Below are positions 61,201 to 64,000 of a stretch of DNA of 64,000 nucleotides, piece by piece; position 1 is the stretch's first letter; every line of letters begins with the position of its first letter. The notes beneath the pieces were generated by a model that was given only the letters and a program-made list of their open reading frames with translations, was not told the origin of the DNA and searched no databases. The position numbers and the translations under genes are program-made. The DNA comes from Symbiodinium natans (lineage: Eukaryota; Sar; Dinophyceae; Suessiales; Symbiodiniaceae), in assembly GCA_905221605.1 (NCBI GenBank), contig CAJNDS010001413.1, positions 379,501 to 443,500 of the forward strand, in the 5' to 3' direction.

Positions 61201-63087
61201 TCCGATGTGATTTTTTTGTAGGAAAACCTCTATGTTCGGCTATTTTTAAGAGGAACACCTCTATGTTGTTTTTTGAAAGGAAAAGCTCTTTTTCTCCCGA
61301 CTGTTAAGAGGAAAGCCTCTGTTTCTCTATATGTTTTATGGAAAACATGTATTTGTTTTTGTTCTTAAGAGGAAATCCCCTATTTGTCTCTGTTTTAGGA
61401 GGCTTTCTTACGAGGAACGCCTCTAACGTTCTCGACTGCTCTTTTTGTGGAGGGGGCTCATTTCCTTGGATTTTCCAAGGAAAAAATCCGCTGCCTCTGT
61501 GTTTGTTAAATTGGATTTGTACTGTTTGCACGGGATTGGCATTCATTCGGTTACAGTCTTGGTCTTCCTCAGGAAAAATGACGATGGCCTCTGCATTTTT
61601 TATAGTTGTTTTCCCTAAGAAAAACTCTATCGTAGAAACACACTCTATTACCTCTGTCTTTTCACAAGATTCCTACTCATTTTGGTGGAATTCACAAGAA
61701 AGTGGAATAAGAATCCGATTCATTGCTTCTAGCCGAGGTTCATACTGATTTTTGCGTCTGTTTCCTATGTCCCTGGTTTTCCCTAGGGAAACCTTCATTC
61801 CGGCCATATGTTAATAGGATTCCTATGATTGTTTAGGGCATGAAGCTCAAAAAAGCAGGGGGGTTGGGAGGGGGGAGGGCAGCGCCCCCCCCCCGCCCCC
61901 AGTGACTATTTCTTTGAATTCTTTGTTTCTTTATTGCTTTCTTTATTTGTTTCGTTCGGTCTTTCTTTCCTTCGTTATTTCATTGTTTCCTTCTTTCCTT
62001 CTTCTCTGCTTCGGTCGAGTATTCTTTCTTTCTTGTCTTGTTTTGTTCTTTCTTTCTTTCGTTCCTTCCTTCCTTCCTTTCTTTCATTATTTCTTTCTTG
62101 CTTTTTCTTTCTTTCGTTCTTTCTTTCTTTCTTTCCGTCCCTCCTTCCTCGACCCTCCTAAGCCCAAGCTCCTTAAGAGAGAGAAATAGAGGTTCCCCTC
62201 TTAAGAATAGAGAAATTTTCTTTCTTCTTTGTAAAATACAAAACGAGATAGATAGAGGTTTTCCTCTTAAAAGTAGCCGAAAAAAAGATGTTTTCCTACC
62301 CCCCCCCCCAACCCCCAAAAAAAATGAAAAAAAAACACAACACAAAAACTCGCAAGAAATACACCTTCCGGGAACTGGTGCGACTTGTCACAGTAAGCGT
62401 CACAGTAAGCTGCAGGCGTCGGTGCTCTGAGTCAGCCCAAGCAAAGAAGCCGCAGCGACGCTTCTTGCGGTGCAAAGTAAAGCACAACGCAAGTCAATGT
62501 GCAAGAAAAACAGAGCAAAAAGCAAAGCCAAGGAGAGCAGACCAGACATCCCCTTGCAGGCCACCTCGCAGTGCCAGTATGGTCGTCCCTGCTCAAGATG
62601 CTTAGCGTGACAGAACTCTCAAACTCACAAGGTTCATCAAGGTTCATGCGCAGGCCGTACACAGTTTGCATGGCGCAAGCCCAAGAACTGAGTAGGAAGG
62701 ATTGGCAAGGTGGTGATGCTTGCTTCGCCTTTGTCGGACCCTCTTTGCGAACCTGCAAAGGTAAAGCTAGGATTGGGCGAGGCGTCACCGAAATCGTGCA
62801 GCGAGTCTTGTCTGCCTCTGACTTCTTAGAAGCTTGGCCACAGCGGCATCGTGGTTGCTCCTGGGGCGACTGCAGCGACTCCTGCAGTTCGCCAGGTCAT
62901 TCCAGACTGCGTGCCCAATCGAAGAAACGTTTGAGTCATGAGTTGACAAGGGACAGGGGACCCCGCAACAGCCTCGCGGCCACAGATTGATTTCCTCAAG
63001 CGGTGCAAGACACCCAGCTGATTGCCATGGACTGTGAGTCTGTGGGGCAGACGGCTCCGCCGGAAACTCGGGGTCCTCAAACGGAGC
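46242..63087 (-). CDS. Calpain-type cysteine protease, very long split gene
   Basis: Exons read in order as one CysPc domain. They are 63087-63049 (FEDPEFPAEP), 61025-60984 (GGVGDCWFMS, catalytic Cys), 60911 to about 60860 (VVAERPDLVLRLFG), 60731-60680 (GCYQVNLFLDGEWR), 60615-60588 (INIDDRLPC), 52628-52576 (LWTPLLEKAYAK), 52317-52273 (AHGSYRAISGGEIAE), 52145-52089 (ALLDLTGCPTESIDF), 51964-51935 (ELWERLMDFK), 51883-51830 (GFPMGCATAGNPELRE), 51778-51713 (GLCGNHAYSVLDV, catalytic His), 47682-47637 (LLRIRNPHGM, catalytic Asn), 47473 to about 47420 (EWTGSLSSNS), 47282-47229 (DGTFWMDYTHFLMGF) and about 46301-46242 (ATTLYAMALQPTKRG). Most joins are in phase and most donors are GC. Missing: a few N-terminal exons, the exact end of the third exon, and the C-terminus. 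Calcium-dependent regulation is a family property, not seen here. Confidence 0.8.
49099..51397 (-). CDS. Voltage-gated cation channel domain with EF-hands
   Basis: The main exon (about 50690-49920) encodes S1 (DWYMGLVVLVNVVLMIW), S2, S3, a voltage sensor S4 with a basic residue about every third position (RILKLMRILRALRIVK), S5 and the start of the pore loop. The next (49775 to about 49345) has ITHSGGWP, the S6 helix (FLIYVTLVIFAVIRIVTALF) and two EF-hands (DKDGDGNLTPEE; FEILDDGDGVITIEEF). It ends AAAG|GC and joins in phase to 49199-49099 (ASALDIIMLQRENRRIQT), which ends AAG|GC. N-terminal exons are likely at about 51397-51325 (LAQFVQAVDDRFEQHEV) and 50945-50830. A single six-helix domain with a cytosolic EF-hand tail is a common dinoflagellate design, probably a Na+ or Ca2+ channel. 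The donor between pore halves is not GT, GC or GA as I read it. Confidence 0.85.
49259..49311. repeat. GAT/AAC trinucleotide repeat
   Basis: Imperfect GATGAC and AACAACAATGATGAT units about 50 bases long lie in the intron between the EF-hand exon and the 49199-49099 exon of the channel. Confidence 0.85.
54190..60144 (-). CDS. Secreted class-3 (alpha/beta-hydrolase) lipase, multi-exon
   Basis: Exon 1 (60144-59589) begins with an ATG and a hydrophobic signal peptide (FWLLSCFTCCVA). It contains FVAVRGTYGP, which supplies the oxyanion region. YLVGHSQGAASL holds the nucleophilic Ser in GxSxG, and YALESPRPG follows. It ends CCAG|GC and joins in phase to exon 2 (59464 to about 59385; NALFGQALRALVGSADVWRV, then AHYQD), where the family's second acidic residue and RV.H block are expected. 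Likely later exons are 54413-54368 (EIYYEARSGRQFKKC) and one near 54240 (EASCSDRW). The exon with the final catalytic His was not found. The substrate is probably a lipid or ester outside the cell. The whole span lies in one intron of the calpain gene. Confidence 0.75.
54781..54808. repeat. Poly-G tract
   Basis: A run of about 18 G, two A, then seven G on the plus strand. It lies between probable lipase exons. Confidence 0.88.
55197..55258. repeat. TA-rich microsatellite
   Basis: GATA, ATAC and long TA repeats run for about 60 bases at the left border of the telomere-like array. Confidence 0.85.
55530..57060. repeat. Telomere-like higher-order repeat array
   Basis: Sequence built from CCCTAAA/TTTAGGG-like words forms three larger units. 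The landmark CTCTTTGCATCCAAGATTGA occurs at 56193 and 56721 (528 apart). A block starting GGGAGCGC/GGGAGCGG occurs at 56049, 56582 and 57021. The block AAGCAAACTTA(A/C)TGCT precedes the landmark and recurs near 56850 in a shortened third unit. Within the units the 16-base palindrome AAACCCTATAGGGTTT and variants recur. There is no credible protein. It lies in the large calpain intron. Confidence 0.85.
57405..57670. repeat. CCCTAAA tract followed by G/C-rich low complexity
   Basis: Three consecutive CCCTAAA-type units at about 57405-57434 are followed by AACCCTAACCCTAA at about 57489. A G-rich stretch (GGGGTGGGGGGAGGGGGG) follows near 57648-57667. It continues the telomere-like region. Confidence 0.8.
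57745..57845. repeat. GTGAGTGA microsatellite
   Basis: GAGTGAGTAAGCGTGTGAGT-type units about 100 bases long form the left border of the GC-rich minisatellite. Confidence 0.88.
57895..58835. repeat. GC-rich minisatellite, about 95-115 base units
   Basis: A core CAGCACAAACGACACCTG recurs near 57901, 58001, 58094, 58209, 58590 and 58683, with diverged copies near 58279 and 58376. In most units it is followed by TGCCAACGCGAAGCGAGCCC, then a short CpG-rich variable part. Spacing is about 93-115 bases. Because the units lack stops, frames on both strands stay open for up to 359 codons. One plus-strand frame gives repeated CACQHKRHL..(A)CQREA. I treat it as a repeat, not a gene. Confidence 0.85.
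58435..59115. repeat. GTGAATGGTGC-type minisatellite
   Basis: Units such as GTGAGTGAATGGTGCGTGAG and GTCAGTAAGTGAATGGTGCG flank and interrupt the GC-rich minisatellite. They occur in blocks at about 58440-58575 and 58850-59115. Confidence 0.85.
59155..59225. repeat. GGAGGAGGC purine-rich tract
   Basis: About 70 bases of GGAGGAGGGC and GGCGGC units on the plus strand close the repeat block before unique sequence and lipase exon 2. Confidence 0.85.
61200..61830. repeat. Array of small AGAGG-N4-CCTCT hairpins
   Basis: T-rich DNA carries about ten copies of a unit whose core is a 5-bp stem with a 4-base loop: AGAGGAACACCTCT (61249-61262), AGAGGAAAGCCTCT, GAGGAACGCCTC and others. Units are spaced about 35-60 bases. 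Further palindromes follow, such as CCTTGGATTTTCCAAGG and GGTTTTCCCTAGGGAAACC. A plus-strand frame of 136 codons crosses it but is dominated by the repeat. It lies in a probable calpain intron. Confidence 0.75.
61905..62160. repeat. CTTT pyrimidine tract
   Basis: About 250 bases of CTTT, CCTT and TTCG units, almost pure pyrimidine on the plus strand, separate the hairpin array from its inverted copy. Confidence 0.9.
62170..62300. repeat. Inverted copy of the hairpin-array unit
   Basis: The reverse complement reads GGCTACTTTTAAGAGGAAAA CCTCTAT, close to GGCTATTTTTAAGAGGAACA CCTCTAT at 61238-61264. A second core here is AGAGGGGAACCTCT. The two sets are therefore inverted around the CTTT tract. 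Confidence 0.75.
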
Positions 63088-63089
63088 CT

Positions 63090-64000
63090 GGACAGAGAGC
63101 ACACCCTCACTGCCGTGCAACTTACAAGGAGCTTGGAGTCGCAACCCTCACAAAGCCTCACAAAGCGCGCAGTGCGAAGCTACAAAAGCCCCTTTTCCGC
63201 TCTCTCCGCACAGCACTGCATGGCCGGCTCTGAAAATTTGGTTTCAGTGGATGCTACTGGGCTCACAAACTTTCCAAGGACAAGCTCAAGATAGCTCAAG
63301 TAACAGCTACAAATACAAATATACTGGATAACACTTGGCCCCTTACCCAGCATCCAGAAAAATGGCAGCGGCTTGTTGGCTGCCTGTGGCACCCCTGGCG
63401 ACCGCCCTCGTGGCAGCCCTCGCGGCTGCCTACGCTGCAACGGCCAGAACGAAGAGAACGGCGTAATCCTGCTTGTTGCAGCCAGCTTGTGGGGGCATCA
63501 CATCACCTGGCACATGATGCGCACTTCACATTTTGCAGTCGTGGGAACTGGGGAAAAAGCTATTAGGTTGAAGGCATGTTCGCAGATCTAATCCTGGCTA
63601 CCTCGACTTATCCTTACCTGCCATGATGCATCCTTCGAGTTCCTTCGGCTTGGTATTTCTCGACTTCTCAATGTCACTCCTTGTCGACTGTTTCGCATGT
63701 CGCTGCTTCACTCGATTGTGGGTGAGTATGAGTGCACTATTCGGTCTGCTAATGTCTGCTAGGTGCCCCCTGCTAAGGCCAGCTTTGGGCCAGGCAGCCT
63801 CACCCCACCACAGTGCAAACATTCCCTCCTAGCATTGTTCCCCTTGGTTGCGTGCTGAGCCAGATTGCGACGCTGCAAGGCTAAGCACATGTCAGCAGTA
63901 CCGGGACGAACGGGAAACTGCAGCTCCAAGTCGTTGGTTGGCTGGCATGTACCACCCCCAGGCGTGTAGCGCGCCGACCTGCACGGCAGGTGGGTGACGT
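63090..64000. other. No assigned gene; possible upstream calpain exons
   Basis: Only short frames are present. The calpain gene should begin upstream of 63087 on the minus strand, but I recognise no further exon in this stretch. Confidence 0.3.

Noticed and set aside
61338-61748. A 136-codon plus-strand protein
   Set aside because: It follows the hairpin repeat units, is on the opposite strand to all supported genes, and matches no family I know.
1-64000. Dinoflagellate spliced-leader gene, tRNA, 5S or other rRNA genes
   Set aside because: I looked for the spliced-leader core (GTAGCCATTTTGGCTCAAG) and for obvious RNA gene features and saw none. A covariance-model scan would be needed to exclude tRNAs.

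Overview
The window looks like nuclear DNA of a dinoflagellate, most likely a Symbiodinium-type alga. Genes are broken into many short exons, often 30-100 bases. I could rebuild seven of them by reading family motifs across exon joins. Most of those joins use GC (or GA) 5' splice sites and AG|G acceptors instead of GT, and every gene I can support lies on the minus strand. Both are known dinoflagellate traits. There is no bacterial-style operon, ribosome binding site, CRISPR array or RNA gene that I can support.

Layout. Bases 1-4000 hold several degenerate reverse-transcriptase relics in both orientations. From 4,000 to 12,765 I see mainly simple repeats and no recognisable gene. From 12,766 to 20,125 there is a near-complete Ty1/copia retrotransposon on the minus strand with two indistinguishable 148-bp LTRs. 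About 23.2-25.2 kb holds a YWTD/NHL-type beta-propeller gene. About 31.9-34.5 kb holds an unidentified cluster of coding-like segments. A zinc-knuckle exon lies at 37.6 kb, an FkbM-type methyltransferase at 35.2-36.1 kb, a small unidentified gene at 38.7-39.2 kb next to a 154-bp MITE-like element, and a fibro-slime/von Willebrand-D-like protein at 41.4-43.4 kb.

The right third is the most striking part. Exons at 63.1, 61.0-60.6, 52.6-51.7, 47.7-47.2 and 46.3 kb read, in order and without duplication, as one calpain-type cysteine protease. The catalytic Cys, His and Asn fall in exons at 61.0, 51.8 and 47.7 kb. Two other same-strand genes sit inside its large introns: a secreted class-3 lipase (from 60.14 kb, probably to about 54.2 kb) and a voltage-gated cation channel with EF-hands (51.4-49.1 kb). 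The same introns hold a telomere-like higher-order repeat (55.5-57.6 kb), GC-rich minisatellites (57.7-59.2 kb) and an array of small hairpins (61.2-62.3 kb).

The genes do not form an obvious pathway. Exon boundaries were read by eye from motif continuity and reading phase, so terminal exons, true starts and some joins remain uncertain.
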